Of a DNA stretch of 64,000 nt, positions 1 to 8,703 are shown piece after piece. Both the position numbers and the translations under genes were made by a program. How positions within the stretch are numbered: the stretch's first letter is position 1; every line of letters begins with the position of its first letter. A model generated the notes under the pieces. The model made no database searches. It saw only the letters and a list, made by a program, of their open reading frames with translations, and was not told the DNA's origin. This DNA is from Caballeronia humi (lineage in GTDB: Bacteria > Pseudomonadota > Gammaproteobacteria > Burkholderiales > Burkholderiaceae). The DNA lies in the NCBI RefSeq assembly GCF_001544475.1, contig NZ_FCNW02000026.1:1-64000 (forward strand). Reading direction: 5' to 3'.

Positions 1-86
1 TCGGCGCGGTCGGCGCGGTCGGCGCGGTCGGCGCGGTCGGCGCGGTCGGCGCGGTCGGCGCGGTCGGCGCGGTCGGCGCGGTCGGC
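1..86. repeat. 9-bp tandem array, unit TCGGCGCGG
   Basis: Nine perfect head-to-tail copies of TCGGCGCGG occupy 1-81, followed by a partial copy (TCGGC) before the pattern breaks. The array runs off the left edge of the window, so its true length is unknown. The period is a multiple of three, so it could encode a three-residue repeat (Ser-Ala-Arg, Gly-Ala-Val or Arg-Arg-Gly on the plus strand). It lies beyond the 3' end of sua5, and I see no gene I can assign it to. Confidence 0.95.
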
Positions 87-109
87 ACTCGCCACTCCGC
101 GCTCTGCGG

Positions 110-163
110 TTTGAGCGGTTTGAGCGGTTTGAGCGGTTTGAGCGGTTTGAGCGGTTTGAGCGG
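110..163. repeat. 9-bp tandem array, unit TTTGAGCGG
   Basis: Six perfect copies of TTTGAGCGG begin 23 bp after the first array ends. The two units have the same length and share their last four bases (GCGG), which suggests related origins by slippage and divergence. The array lies between the sua5 stop codon (222) and the first array. It is probably intergenic. A plus-strand frame reading Gly-Leu-Ser repeats continues into sua5 antisense and is judged spurious. Confidence 0.95.
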
Positions 164-221
164 ATCACGCCGCTCGCGCGCGGCTCCGACGCAAAGACGT
201 GGTCCGCCCCAAATGCGCGAC

Positions 222-1244
222 CTATTCCTGCGCCTCGAACGCCGCCGCCGCACGTCCCAACCGATCATTCACCGCGATCCACTCGATCGATTCCGGCAGC
301 TTCTCGATCAAAATCCGCTCGACGTTCGCGCGATCCAGCGCTCGCAGCAGACCGTACAGATCGCGCGCGTAGCTCTGCGGATCTTCCGGTGCGGCGATGA
401 AATGCACGTTCGGCGCGCTTGCCCACTCTCCTGCGCTCGACTTCCGCGCAACCAGCGCAATCTTCTTCTCACTACCTTCACCATGCGCGGCCAGCAGCGG
501 CGCGATCGCATCGAACGGCAAGAGCGCGAGCGGCGTGCGCGGCGCGTAGTGGGCTTTCAGCGTGCCGGAAGCACGCGGCGCGGTGGCATCCGTGCCGTCA
601 GGCAGACGCGGCGCGACGCCGAGCACATCGGCGATCGCCTGCGGGCTCACGTGCCCCGGGCGCAGCAGCGCAGGGAAACCACGCGACAAATCCAGAATCG
701 TCGATTCGATGCCGACGTCCGCCGCGCCGCCATCCAGCACGTGAACCGCGCTGCCGAACTCGTCGCGCACGTGCTGGGCGGTCGTCGGGCTGACGTGCCC
801 GAAGCGGTTCGCCGAAGGCCCCGCGACGCCGCCGTGTCCACCGCGCCGCGCGCTGAACGCAGTGAGCAGCGACTGCGCGACCGGATGCGACGGACAGCGG
901 ATGCCGACCGAATCCTGCCCGCCGCTCACCGCCGAAGGGATATGCGACGCGCGTTTCAGAATCAGCGTCAACGGCCCGGGCCAGAACGTGTCGATCAATT
1001 TAAGAGCGTCAGCGGAAAGCGCCTGCACCCAGTAAGCCGGATCGCCCGCAGGCGCCAGATGCACGATCACCGGATGATTCGCCGGCCGTCCTTTCGCCGC
1101 GTAGATGCGGGCGATCGCCTCGGGATTCTCGGCATCGCCGCCGAGCCCGTAGACCGTCTCGGTCGGAAACGCGACGAGTTCGCCCGCGTCGAGCAGCGCC
1201 GCCGCTTCGTCGATCTGCGCGGCGCCCGGATAGATGATGCTCAT
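222..1244 (-). CDS. sua5: Threonylcarbamoyl-AMP synthase (Sua5/YrdC/YciO family)
   Basis: 340-residue protein of the long Sua5 type. It makes L-threonylcarbamoyl-AMP from threonine, bicarbonate and ATP for the t6A37 modification of ANN-decoding tRNAs in the cytoplasm. Seen: the YrdC motif PTETVYGLG near residues 27-35, a KGRP segment near 51, WPGPLT near 88, PSANRFGHVSPT and ESTILDL in the YrdC domain, then a separate C-terminal Sua5 domain. I chose the ATG at 1244 because homology begins there, although the frame stays open further upstream into purK. The purK stop is only 10 bp upstream, so it is probably the last gene of the pur operon. Family assignment is firm. Confidence 0.93.
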   Translation of the reverse strand: MSIIYPGAAQIDEAAALLDAGELVAFPTETVYGLGGDAENPEAIARIYAAKGRPANHPVIVHLAPAGDPAYWVQALSADALKLIDTFWPGPLTLILKRASHIPSAVSGGQDSVGIRCPSHPVAQSLLTAFSARRGGHGGVAGPSANRFGHVSPTTAQHVRDEFGSAVHVLDGGAADVGIESTILDLSRGFPALLRPGHVSPQAIADVLGVAPRLPDGTDATAPRASGTLKAHYAPRTPLALLPFDAIAPLLAAHGEGSEKKIALVARKSSAGEWASAPNVHFIAAPEDPQSYARDLYGLLRALDRANVERILIEKLPESIEWIAVNDRLGRAAAAFEAQE

Positions 1245-1254
1245 CGGCGGCCGC

Positions 1255-2442
1255 TCAATCGAGCGTGATGTGCAGCATGCGCGCGCAGTCGCGCGCCGCT
1301 GTACGGGCTTCTTCGAGCGTGGGCGCCGTGAAGTTGATGTGGCCCATCTTGCGCCCGGCGCGCGCCTCTTCCTTGCCGTACAGATGCAGCCGCGCCGACG
1401 GCATCGCCGCGACTTCGGGCCACGGCGGCGTGCGCGACTTAGAGCCGTTGAACCAGACGTCGCCAAGCAGGTTCAGCATCGCCGCCGGCGAATGCTGGCG
1501 CGTATCGCCTAGCGGCATGCCGGTCATCGCGCGGACCTGCTGCTCGAACTGGCTCGTGGCGCACGCATCGACCGTGTAGTGCCCCGAGTTATGCGGACGC
1601 GGCGCCATTTCGTTGGCGAGGAGCGTACCGTCGTCCAGGATGAAGAACTCGACGCACAACACGCCGATATAGCCGAGCTTCGCGGCGATCGTGAGCGCGG
1701 CGTCCTGCGCCTGCGCGACGAGCGCGGCCGACGCGTCCGGCGCGGGCACGACGGTTTTCGCGAGGATGCCGTTCATGTGCGTGTTCTGCGCGAGCGGGAA
1801 GACGGCGGACTTGCCGTCGCCGCCGCGCGCGATCAGCACGGACACTTCGAATTTGAGCGGCATGCGTTTTTCGAGCACGCACGGCACGCCCGACAGCGAC
1901 GCATACGCGGTGCGCACCTCATCGACGTTGCGCACGCCGACCTGGCCCTTACCGTCGTAGCCGAGACGCGCCGTCTTGAGGATGCCGGGCAGCACGGCGG
2001 CGATCTTCTCGTCGGGGAGCACGGCAAGCGCTTCCGGCGATTCGATCACCACATGCGGCGCGACCGGCACGCCCGCGTCGCAGATGAAGCGCTTCTCGGC
2101 CACGCGGTCCTGCGCGATCGCCACGCACGCCGCCGCCGGGCTCACGAACGTGCAGTTCGCGAGGAATTCGAGGCTCGCGGCCGGCACGTTCTCGAATTCC
2201 GTCGATACCGCCGCGCACAGCCGGCCAAGCTCGGTGAGCGCGGCTTTGTCGTCGTAAGCGGCGCGGATGTGGCGGTCGGCGACGGCGCCCGCCGGGCTCG
2301 TCTCGTCCGGATCGAGGACGGCGACGCGATAGCCCATCGACTGCGCGGCGAAACAGAACATGCGGCCGAGCTGGCCGCCACCGACCATGCCGAGCCAGGC
2401 GCCGGGCAGGATGGGTGAAACCGGAGAGTTGTGTGGGTTCAT
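1255..2442 (-). CDS. purK: 5-(carboxyamino)imidazole ribonucleotide synthase PurK
   Basis: 395 residues, ATP-grasp superfamily. PurK converts AIR, bicarbonate and ATP to N5-CAIR in de novo purine synthesis. Seen: N-terminal nucleotide-binding motif GMVGGGQLGRM, the ATP-grasp core with KTARLGYDGKGQ, and NEMAPRPHNSGH near the active site, all typical of PurK. The start at 2442 follows the family N-terminus, preceded by a proline-rich lead-in; the frame upstream is open but lies in the purE-purK spacer. purE ends 49 bp upstream and sua5 starts 10 bp downstream, so it is cotranscribed leftward. Confidence 0.95.
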   Translation of the reverse strand: MNPHNSPVSPILPGAWLGMVGGGQLGRMFCFAAQSMGYRVAVLDPDETSPAGAVADRHIRAAYDDKAALTELGRLCAAVSTEFENVPAASLEFLANCTFVSPAAACVAIAQDRVAEKRFICDAGVPVAPHVVIESPEALAVLPDEKIAAVLPGILKTARLGYDGKGQVGVRNVDEVRTAYASLSGVPCVLEKRMPLKFEVSVLIARGGDGKSAVFPLAQNTHMNGILAKTVVPAPDASAALVAQAQDAALTIAAKLGYIGVLCVEFFILDDGTLLANEMAPRPHNSGHYTVDACATSQFEQQVRAMTGMPLGDTRQHSPAAMLNLLGDVWFNGSKSRTPPWPEVAAMPSARLHLYGKEEARAGRKMGHINFTAPTLEEARTAARDCARMLHITLD

Positions 2443-2491
2443 CTTGGTCTGGTCAGGGCCGCTCGCGCGGCTGGGGATGCTTGGGGGCGAA

Positions 2492-3010
2492 TCAGAGCGG
2501 CGGCAGGACCATCGCGTGCGCTGCTTCGTTCTGGCGCACGCGGAACGCGGCAAGGCGCTCGGCATACTCGTCGTTCGTGCCGCTCAACAGGGATACCGCG
2601 AAGAGCGCCGCGTTCGCTGCGCCCGCTTCGCCAATCGCGAACGTCGCGACCGGCACGCCCTTGGGCATCTGCACGATCGAATGCAACGAATCGATGCCCT
2701 TCAGGTACTTGCCCGCCACCGGTACGCCGAGCACGGGCACCGTGGTTTTCGCGGCGAGCATGCCCGGCAGATGCGCCGCGCCGCCCGCGCCCGCGATGAT
2801 CGCGCGCAGGCCGCGAGCGCGCGCGGACTCGGCGTAGTCGAACATTTCGTCCGGCATGCGATGCGCCGAGACGACCTTGGCCTCGTACGGCACGCCGAAT
2901 TCCTGCAGGATCGCGACCGCGTTCTTCATTACGTCCCAGTCGGAACTGGAGCCCATCAGCACGCCGATCAACGGCGCGTCGTGCTTGTGTGCGGTTTGTG
3001 CATCGCTCAT
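2492..3010 (-). CDS. purE: N5-CAIR mutase PurE
   Basis: 172 residues, the usual length for class I PurE. It moves the carboxylate of N5-CAIR to give CAIR, using the product of the adjacent purK. Seen: GVLMGSSSDWDVM near the N-terminus (phosphate/ribose binding), SAHRMPDEM with the conserved histidine, and AGGAAHLPGM, all signature segments. purC ends 18 bp upstream and purK follows downstream, giving the classical purC-purE-purK order. Confidence 0.96.
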   Translation of the reverse strand: MSDAQTAHKHDAPLIGVLMGSSSDWDVMKNAVAILQEFGVPYEAKVVSAHRMPDEMFDYAESARARGLRAIIAGAGGAAHLPGMLAAKTTVPVLGVPVAGKYLKGIDSLHSIVQMPKGVPVATFAIGEAGAANAALFAVSLLSGTNDEYAERLAAFRVRQNEAAHAMVLPPL

Positions 3011-3028
3011 CTATGTGTTCCGGTCAGG

Positions 3029-3931
3029 TTAAGCGAGCGATTGCCCGGTCAGGCGTTGCAGCGCCTCTTCGTACTTTTCCGCCGTCTTGGCGATCACGTC
3101 GTCCGGCAGCTTCGGCGCGGGCGGTTCCTTCTTCCACGGCTGCGTTTCGAGCCAGTCGCGCACGAACTGCTTGTCGAACGACGGCGGATTCGTGCCGACC
3201 TGATAGCCATCGGCGGGCCAGAAACGCGACGAATCGGCCGTCAGCACTTCGTCCATCAGATACAGCTCGCCGCGATTGTCGAGCCCGAACTCGAACTTCG
3301 TGTCCGCGATGATGATGCCGCGCGTCGCCGCGTATTCGGCCGCTTCCTTGTACAACCGGATGGAAATGTCGCGGATCGTCGCCGAGAGTTCGGTGCCGAT
3401 GCGGCGTTCCATCTCATCGTAGGTGATGTTTTCGTCGTGATGGCCCATTTCGGCCTTCGCCGCCGGCGTGAAGATCGGCTCGGGCAGCTTTTGCGCGTTC
3501 TGCAGGCCCGGCGGCAGTTCGACGCCGCACACCGCGCCCGTCGCCTGATAGTCCTTCCAGCCGCTGCCCGCGAGATAACCGCGCACCACCGCCTCGACGA
3601 GAATCGGCTCCAGGCGCTTCACCACGACCGCGCGCCCCTTCACCTGCTCGGCTTCGTCGGCCGCGACGACGGTCGCCGGATCGATGCCGGTGTTGTGGTT
3701 CGGCACGATGTGCGAAAGCTTGTCGAACCAGAAATCGGCCATCTGGTTGAGCACGCGGCCCTTGTTCGGAATCGGTTCGCCCATGATGACGTCGAAGGCG
3801 GAGAGGCGGTCGGTGGTGACGATCAGGAGCTTGTCCTGGCCGACGGCGTAGTTGTCACGGACCTTGCCGCGTCCAAGCAGCGGCAACGATTTGATCGTGG
3901 ATTCGAGAAGTGTGGAACGCGCAGTAGACAT
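3029..3931 (-). CDS. purC: SAICAR synthase PurC
   Basis: 300 residues, the long SAICAR synthetase type seen in beta-proteobacteria. It joins CAIR and aspartate using ATP in de novo purine synthesis. Seen: LLGRGKVRDNY near the N-terminus, TTDRLSAFDVIMGEPIPNKG, and the aspartate/ATP-site segment VRGYLAGSGWKDYQ. The ATG at 3931 (MSTARS) places the conserved GRGKVRDNY at the normal distance; an upstream in-frame codon at 3958 falls in a hairpin-rich leader and is rejected. It is the first gene of the leftward purC-purE-purK-sua5 unit, separated from fba by hairpins. Confidence 0.95.
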   Translation of the reverse strand: MSTARSTLLESTIKSLPLLGRGKVRDNYAVGQDKLLIVTTDRLSAFDVIMGEPIPNKGRVLNQMADFWFDKLSHIVPNHNTGIDPATVVAADEAEQVKGRAVVVKRLEPILVEAVVRGYLAGSGWKDYQATGAVCGVELPPGLQNAQKLPEPIFTPAAKAEMGHHDENITYDEMERRIGTELSATIRDISIRLYKEAAEYAATRGIIIADTKFEFGLDNRGELYLMDEVLTADSSRFWPADGYQVGTNPPSFDKQFVRDWLETQPWKKEPPAPKLPDDVIAKTAEKYEEALQRLTGQSLA

Positions 3932-3972
3932 CGTGATCGACCAGAAAAAATGCCGCAAAAATAAAAGCCAAA

Positions 3973-4001
3973 CGCCGTTCCCCGGAAAGGCAGGAACGGC
4001 G
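3973..4001 (-). terminator. Hairpin in purC leader / tandem terminator
   Basis: Perfect inverted repeat CGCCGTTCC (3973-3981) with GGAACGGCG (3993-4001). Read leftward it is followed by a T-rich stretch (TTTGGCTTTTATTTTT). It sits between the fba terminator and the purC start, so it may be a second terminator for fba or an attenuator-like hairpin in the purC leader. Confidence 0.45.
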
Positions 4002-4027
4002 GCGGGTCAAAAATCGAATAAAACGCA

Positions 4028-4052
4028 AACGGGCTCCGTGACGGAACCCGTT
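4028..4052 (-). terminator. Rho-independent terminator after fba
   Basis: Inverted repeat with 11-nt arms (4028-4038 and 4042-4052) around a 3-nt loop. The single non-Watson-Crick position is a G-U pair in the leftward transcript. It is followed leftward by TGCGTTTTATT. It lies 25 bp beyond the fba stop codon. Confidence 0.7.
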
Positions 4053-4076
4053 GATTTTACTCGCTCAATCTCAAAA

Positions 4077-5141
4077 TCATTTGACGATCTGTGCCAGTTC
4101 GCCGGACTTGTACTTCTCCGCGATCTTGTCGAGCGGGATCGGCTTGATCTTGCCGGCCTGTCCTTCGCAGCCGAACTGCATGTAGCGCTCGAGGCAGATC
4201 TTCTTCGCTGCCTCGCGCGCGGGCTTCAGGTAGTCGCGCGGATCGAATTTCGACGGATTCTCCACGAAATAGCGGCGGATGGCAGCGGTGATGGCCAGGC
4301 GCAGATCAGTGTCGATGTTCACCTTGCGCACGCCGTGCTTGATGCCTTCCTGGATTTCCTCGACCGGCACGCCGTAGGTTTCCTTCATGTCGCCGCCGAA
4401 TTCGCGGATGTCGGCAAGCAGATTCTGCGGCACCGACGACGAACCGTGCATCACGAGGTGCGTATTCGGGATGCGCCGATGAATTTCCTTGATGCGCTGG
4501 ATCGCGAGGATGTCGCCGGTGGGCTTCTTCGTGAACTTGTACGCGCCGTGCGAGGTGCCGATCGCGATGGCGAGCGCGTCGCACTGCGTCTGTTTCACGA
4601 AGTCGGCGGCCTGCTCGACGTCGGTCAGGAGCTGCTCGCGCGTCATCGTGCCTTCGGCGCCGTGGCCGTCTTCCTTGTCGCCCTTCATGGTTTCCAGCGA
4701 GCCGAGCACGCCCAGTTCCGCTTCCACCGTCACGCCGATTGAATGCGCCATTTCCACGACCTTGCGCGACACATCGACGTTGTATTCGTACGATGCCACC
4801 GACTTGCCGTCCGCTTCGAGCGAGCCGTCCATCATCACGCTGGTGAAACCGCTCCGGATCGCCGCCATGCAGACGGCCGGCGACTGGCCGTGATCCTGAT
4901 GCATCACGACCGGGATATGCGGATACGACTCGACGGCCGCTTCGATCAGATGGCGCAGGAACGCTTCGCCCGCGTACTTCCGCGCACCCGCTGACGCCTG
5001 CATGATGACCGGCGCGTTCGCTTCGTTCGCGGCGGCCATGATGGCCTGCACCTGCTCCAGATTGTTCACGTTGAATGCCGGGAGACCGTAGCCGTTTTCG
5101 GCTGCGTGATCCAGCAACTGACGCATTGATACGAGAGGCAT
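4077..5141 (-). CDS. fba: Fructose-bisphosphate aldolase, class II (Calvin-cycle subtype)
   Basis: 354 residues, Zn-dependent class II aldolase splitting fructose-1,6-bisphosphate to DHAP and glyceraldehyde-3-phosphate. Seen: PAFNVNNLEQ at the N-terminus, the metal/substrate segment VMHQDHGQSP near residue 80, GTSHGAYKF, VMHGSSSVP and VNIDTDLR. The length matches the CbbA/FbaA-type subgroup found in Burkholderiaceae. It sits with pyk and pgk on the same strand, so three glycolysis/gluconeogenesis genes are clustered. It is separated from pyk by 151 bp containing a terminator-like hairpin, so it may have its own promoter. Confidence 0.95.
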   Translation of the reverse strand: MPLVSMRQLLDHAAENGYGLPAFNVNNLEQVQAIMAAANEANAPVIMQASAGARKYAGEAFLRHLIEAAVESYPHIPVVMHQDHGQSPAVCMAAIRSGFTSVMMDGSLEADGKSVASYEYNVDVSRKVVEMAHSIGVTVEAELGVLGSLETMKGDKEDGHGAEGTMTREQLLTDVEQAADFVKQTQCDALAIAIGTSHGAYKFTKKPTGDILAIQRIKEIHRRIPNTHLVMHGSSSVPQNLLADIREFGGDMKETYGVPVEEIQEGIKHGVRKVNIDTDLRLAITAAIRRYFVENPSKFDPRDYLKPAREAAKKICLERYMQFGCEGQAGKIKPIPLDKIAEKYKSGELAQIVK

Positions 5142-5204
5142 TACTGATACTCCGTGAAATGAAACCGTGACCGGGCGTGCGGCCTTATTTTTAAGATTTT
5201 AGCG

Positions 5205-5227
5205 AAAAGAAGGCACCATTTCGGTGC
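5205..5227 (-). terminator. Terminator-like hairpin after pyk
   Basis: GCACC (5213-5217) pairs with GGTGC (5223-5227). Read leftward the stem is followed by CTTCTTTTCGC. It lies about 65 bp past the pyk stop and about 70 bp before the fba start, so it could end pyk transcripts. The stem is only 5 bp, hence moderate confidence. Confidence 0.4.
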
Positions 5228-5292
5228 GTTGCCTGCTTTTCACCTCGCCAATGGCGTTCGCAGGCATGCCCGCGAACGCCGCACATCCTTCG

Positions 5293-6729
5293 TCAGAACG
5301 CTTCGCCCACGCGCACGATCTTCAGCGTGTTCGTGCCGCCCGCCTGCCCCATCGGCTCGCCGACGGTCAGCACGACCATGTCGCCGCGCGCCGCGTAACC
5401 CTTGCTCACCACCACTTCCAGCGCCTGATGCAGCGCCGTGTCACGATCGGTGTTGGTGTCGAGGTGCAGCGACGTCACGTTGCGATAGAGCGCCATCGTC
5501 CGCTCGCTGCCGACGCGCGGCGTCAGCGCGAAGATCGGCACGTGCGTCCAGTGGCGCGACATCCAGAGCGCGGTCGCGCCCGACTCCGTCAACGCGACGA
5601 TTGCCTTCGCGCCGAGGTGATAGGCCGTGAAGAGCGCCCCCATCGCAATCGACTGGTCGATACGCGTGAACGTGCGGTCGAGGAAATCCTTGTCGAGCTG
5701 GGAATCTTCCGACTTCTCCGCTTCGACGCAGATCGCCGCCATCGTCTCGATGGTCGTCACCGGGTATTTGCCGGCGGCGGTTTCGGCGGAGAGCATCACG
5801 GCGTCGGTGCCGTCGAGCACGGCGTTCGCCACGTCCGACACTTCCGCGCGGGTCGGCACGGGTGCGTGGATCATCGATTCCATCATCTGCGTGGCCGTGA
5901 TCACGAGCTTGTTCGACTCGCGCGCCATGCGGATCATGCGCTTTTGCAGCGCCGGAACCGCCGCGTTGCCGACTTCCACGGCCAGATCACCACGCGCGAC
6001 CATGATGCCGTCCGACGCGTCGAGGATGCCCTGCAGCGCCGGAATGGCTTCCGCGCGCTCGATCTTCGCGATCATCTTCGGCTTGATGCCGTACGGCTGG
6101 CCCGCGATGTTCGCCAGTTGACGCGCCATTTCCATGTCGGTGGCGTTCTTCGGGAAGGACACGGCCACGAAATCCGCGCCGAGCGACATCGCCGTCTTGA
6201 TGTCCTCCATGTCCTTTTCGGTCAGCGCCGGAGCCGTCAGACCGCCGCCCTGACGGTTGATGCCCTTGTTATTCGACAGTTCGCCGCCGACCTTGACCGT
6301 CGTGTGAATCTCCTCGCCGATCACGCGCACGACGTCGAGGACGATCAGGCCGTCGTTGAGCAGCAGCACGTCGCCGGGGCGCAGGTCGCGCGGCAGGTCC
6401 TTGTAGTCGAGGCCGCAGCGGTCGTTGTTGCCGAGCTGGCAGTTGGCGTCGAGGATGAACGGATTGCCGGCGACGAGCAACGTCTTGCCGTTCTCGAACT
6501 TGCCGACGCGAATCTTCGGGCCTTGCAGGTCGGCCATCAGCGCGACTTCGCGGCCGACCTTGCGGGCCGCCTCGCGGACCCATTCGGCGCGCTGGCGGTG
6601 ATCGTCGGCGGTGCCGTGCGAAAAGTTGAAGCGGACGACGTCGAGTCCCGCCTGCATCATCTGGAGCAGGATTTCGGGGTTGCTCGATGCCGGGCCGATC
6701 GTGGCCACAATCTTGGTAGCGCGATGCAT
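5293..6729 (-). CDS. pyk: Pyruvate kinase
   Basis: 478 residues, the standard length. It converts phosphoenolpyruvate and ADP to pyruvate and ATP. Seen: RATKIVATIGPASS at the N-terminus, FNFSHGTADDHR with the K+/ADP-site residues, and the signature MIARGDLAVEVG-like segment VARGDLAVEVG followed by ITATQMMESM and PTRAEVSDVANAV, then the C-terminal allosteric domain. The ATG at 6729 (MHRATK) matches the family N-terminus. The same frame stays open upstream to about 7044 with a low-complexity translation, which I treat as untranslated leader. It lies downstream of pgk. Confidence 0.96.
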   Translation of the reverse strand: MHRATKIVATIGPASSNPEILLQMMQAGLDVVRFNFSHGTADDHRQRAEWVREAARKVGREVALMADLQGPKIRVGKFENGKTLLVAGNPFILDANCQLGNNDRCGLDYKDLPRDLRPGDVLLLNDGLIVLDVVRVIGEEIHTTVKVGGELSNNKGINRQGGGLTAPALTEKDMEDIKTAMSLGADFVAVSFPKNATDMEMARQLANIAGQPYGIKPKMIAKIERAEAIPALQGILDASDGIMVARGDLAVEVGNAAVPALQKRMIRMARESNKLVITATQMMESMIHAPVPTRAEVSDVANAVLDGTDAVMLSAETAAGKYPVTTIETMAAICVEAEKSEDSQLDKDFLDRTFTRIDQSIAMGALFTAYHLGAKAIVALTESGATALWMSRHWTHVPIFALTPRVGSERTMALYRNVTSLHLDTNTDRDTALHQALEVVVSKGYAARGDMVVLTVGEPMGQAGGTNTLKIVRVGEAF

Positions 6730-7048
6730 GTCATTCCTCGTCTGGGTGGAGTCGCCTGGGACGGCGCTGCGAGCATGTTGCGCGGCGGGCGAAGTATTGC
6801 TCTCCGTACGCAAGTGCGCGCCGGATCGTGCCGGCGTCGCTTTCTGGGTGTTCTGTAACGCCTCGCCGTTCGTGCCGCCGATCAGCACCGCCGATGCGTT
6901 GGCGAGCGCGGCGGCGTCCGGCGTTTCGTTCGATTCAGGTTGACCGGCGGCGCCTTCCAGCGCGACAGCGTCGTTGTCGGTCTCATCTTGTGCGCGCCCG
7001 GCCTCTGGCGCGCCCTTCTTCTCCGGCCTGGTGCGAGCGATCAAGCGC
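6730..7048 (-). other. pgk-pyk intergenic region
   Basis: 319 bp between the pgk stop and the pyk start with no independent gene. The pyk frame is open through it, encoding an Ala/Glu/Asn-rich sequence without recognisable domain. No clear terminator or promoter was found by eye. Confidence 0.5.
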
Positions 7049-8239
7049 TCAAGCCCGCGACTCGAGCACTTCGACCGCCGGCAGCGTCTTGCCTTCCAGG
7101 AATTCCAGGAACGCGCCGCCGCCGGTGGAGATGTAGCTGATCTTGTCGTGGATGTTGTATTTCGCGATGGCCGCGAGCGTGTCGCCGCCGCCCGCGATCG
7201 AGAACGCCGACGAATTCGCGATCGCGTCCGCGAGCGTCTTCGTGCCGTTGCCGAACTGGTCGAATTCGAACACGCCGACCGGCCCGTTCCACACGACCGT
7301 GCCCGCCTTTTCCAGTTGCGCCGCGAGCGCCCTGGCGGTGTCCGGGCCGATGTCGAGGATCAGGTCGTCGTCGGTGACCTGGTCGACGGATTTCGTTTCC
7401 GCCTTCGCCGTCGCCGCGAATTCCTTGGCCGTCACGACGTCCGACGGGATCGGCACCGACGCGCCGCGCGCGCGGGCTTCGGCGATGATCGCCTTCGCTT
7501 CGTCGACGAGATCGGCTTCCGCGAGCGACTTGCCGATCTTCAGGTCCGACGCCAGCATGAACGTATTCGCGATCCCGCCGCCGACGATCAGTTGATCCAC
7601 TTTCGACGCCAGCGATTTCAGGATGGTGAGCTTCGTCGACACCTTCGACCCCGCGACGATCGCGACCAGCGGCCGCTTCGGGTTGCCGAGCGCCTTGCCG
7701 AGCGCGTCGAGTTCGGCGGCGAGCAGCGGCCCCGCGCACGCGACGGGCGCGTACTTCGCAATGCCGTTCGTTGTGGCTTCGGCGCGGTGCGCGGTGCCGA
7801 AGGCGTCATTCACGTAGATGTCGCAGAGTTTCGCGAGCTTTTGCGAAAGCGCGTCGTCGTTCTTTTTCTCGCCCTTGTTGCAGCGGCAGTTTTCGAGCAG
7901 CACGACGTTGCCCGGCTGCACTTCGACGCCGTCGACCCAGTCGGCGACCAGCGGCACGTCGCGGCCGAGCAGTTCCGAGAGACGCTTCGCGACCGGCGCG
8001 AGCGAGTCTTCCGGCTTGAACTGGCCTTCGGTCGGACGGCCGAGGTGCGACGTGACCATCACGGCGGCGCCGGCGGCGAGCGCGTCACGGATGGCCGGGA
8101 CCGATGCGCGCACGCGGGTGTCTTCGGTGATGTTGCCCTGGTCGTCCTGCGGAACGTTGAGGTCGGCGCGGATGAAAACGCGCTTGCCTGCGACTTTGCC
8201 TTCGGCGATCAAATCGGTGAAACGCAGTACTTTCGTCAT
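7049..8239 (-). CDS. pgk: Phosphoglycerate kinase
   Basis: 396 residues, within the usual 390-420. It transfers the phosphate of 1,3-bisphosphoglycerate to ADP. Seen: the PGK signature RVFIRADLNVPQD near residues 20-32, TSHLGRPTEG, ENCRCNKGEKKND, and the nucleotide-binding C-terminal GGGDTLAA segment. The ATG at 8239 (MTKVLRF) is the family start; the open frame upstream contains a hairpin and is non-coding. pyk follows 319 bp downstream, fba after it. Confidence 0.96.
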   Translation of the reverse strand: MTKVLRFTDLIAEGKVAGKRVFIRADLNVPQDDQGNITEDTRVRASVPAIRDALAAGAAVMVTSHLGRPTEGQFKPEDSLAPVAKRLSELLGRDVPLVADWVDGVEVQPGNVVLLENCRCNKGEKKNDDALSQKLAKLCDIYVNDAFGTAHRAEATTNGIAKYAPVACAGPLLAAELDALGKALGNPKRPLVAIVAGSKVSTKLTILKSLASKVDQLIVGGGIANTFMLASDLKIGKSLAEADLVDEAKAIIAEARARGASVPIPSDVVTAKEFAATAKAETKSVDQVTDDDLILDIGPDTARALAAQLEKAGTVVWNGPVGVFEFDQFGNGTKTLADAIANSSAFSIAGGGDTLAAIAKYNIHDKISYISTGGGAFLEFLEGKTLPAVEVLESRA

Positions 8240-8703
8240 GGGAGTCAACGTGTTTAGAGAAGCGGTTCGGGCGAAGAAAAGACCGGCTTGGCGGCCGGCC
8301 GGGGCATCAGGTCCGCGCGGCGCCGGTCGGAGTCGCGCCGGGGTAGCGGCTCGACTCGTCGGCTTGCATCGGCTGGAGACGCCGGGCGGAAGCATGTTTC
8401 GGACTGATTCGGGCGCGCGGCGTCGTTGAAATGAAAGCGCTCGACGCTACGCGGGCATTGCATGCAAGGGATGCGGGGAAGGTTGCCGGCCTGCCACGGC
8501 GTGATCGGAGAGACGATCGTGCCGCGAGTGGTGAAGCTGTTGCGCAGTGACTGCCGGAAACTCGTTCGACCTCATTCGATGCGACAGCAAGGCCGACATT
8601 TTAACCGATACGCATGACGCTCCAACGCGCGCAATCCATGATGGCGCGTATTTGAGATGCGGCTGCCGCGTTGCGTGGTATGACGCGGCGCAACAATCGC
8701 GCG
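8240..8703. other. Intergenic region upstream of pgk
   Basis: 464 bp between the azlD stop and the pgk start. It contains a terminator-like hairpin close to pgk (see 8277-8298). I see no coding sequence with convincing features; the open frames here are short and compositionally unremarkable. The pgk promoter should lie here but no strong -35/-10 pair is visible by eye. Confidence 0.5.
8277..8298 (-). terminator. Terminator-like hairpin in the pgk leader
   Basis: CCGGC (8283-8287) pairs with GCCGG (8294-8298), and leftward transcription then meets TCTTTTC. The hairpin lies about 45 bp upstream of the pgk ATG. It could end azlCD transcripts, or act as an attenuator for pgk. Confidence 0.4.

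Noticed and set aside
1..163. CRISPR array
   Set aside because: Direct head-to-tail repeats without spacers and a unit of only 9 bp; no cas genes nearby.
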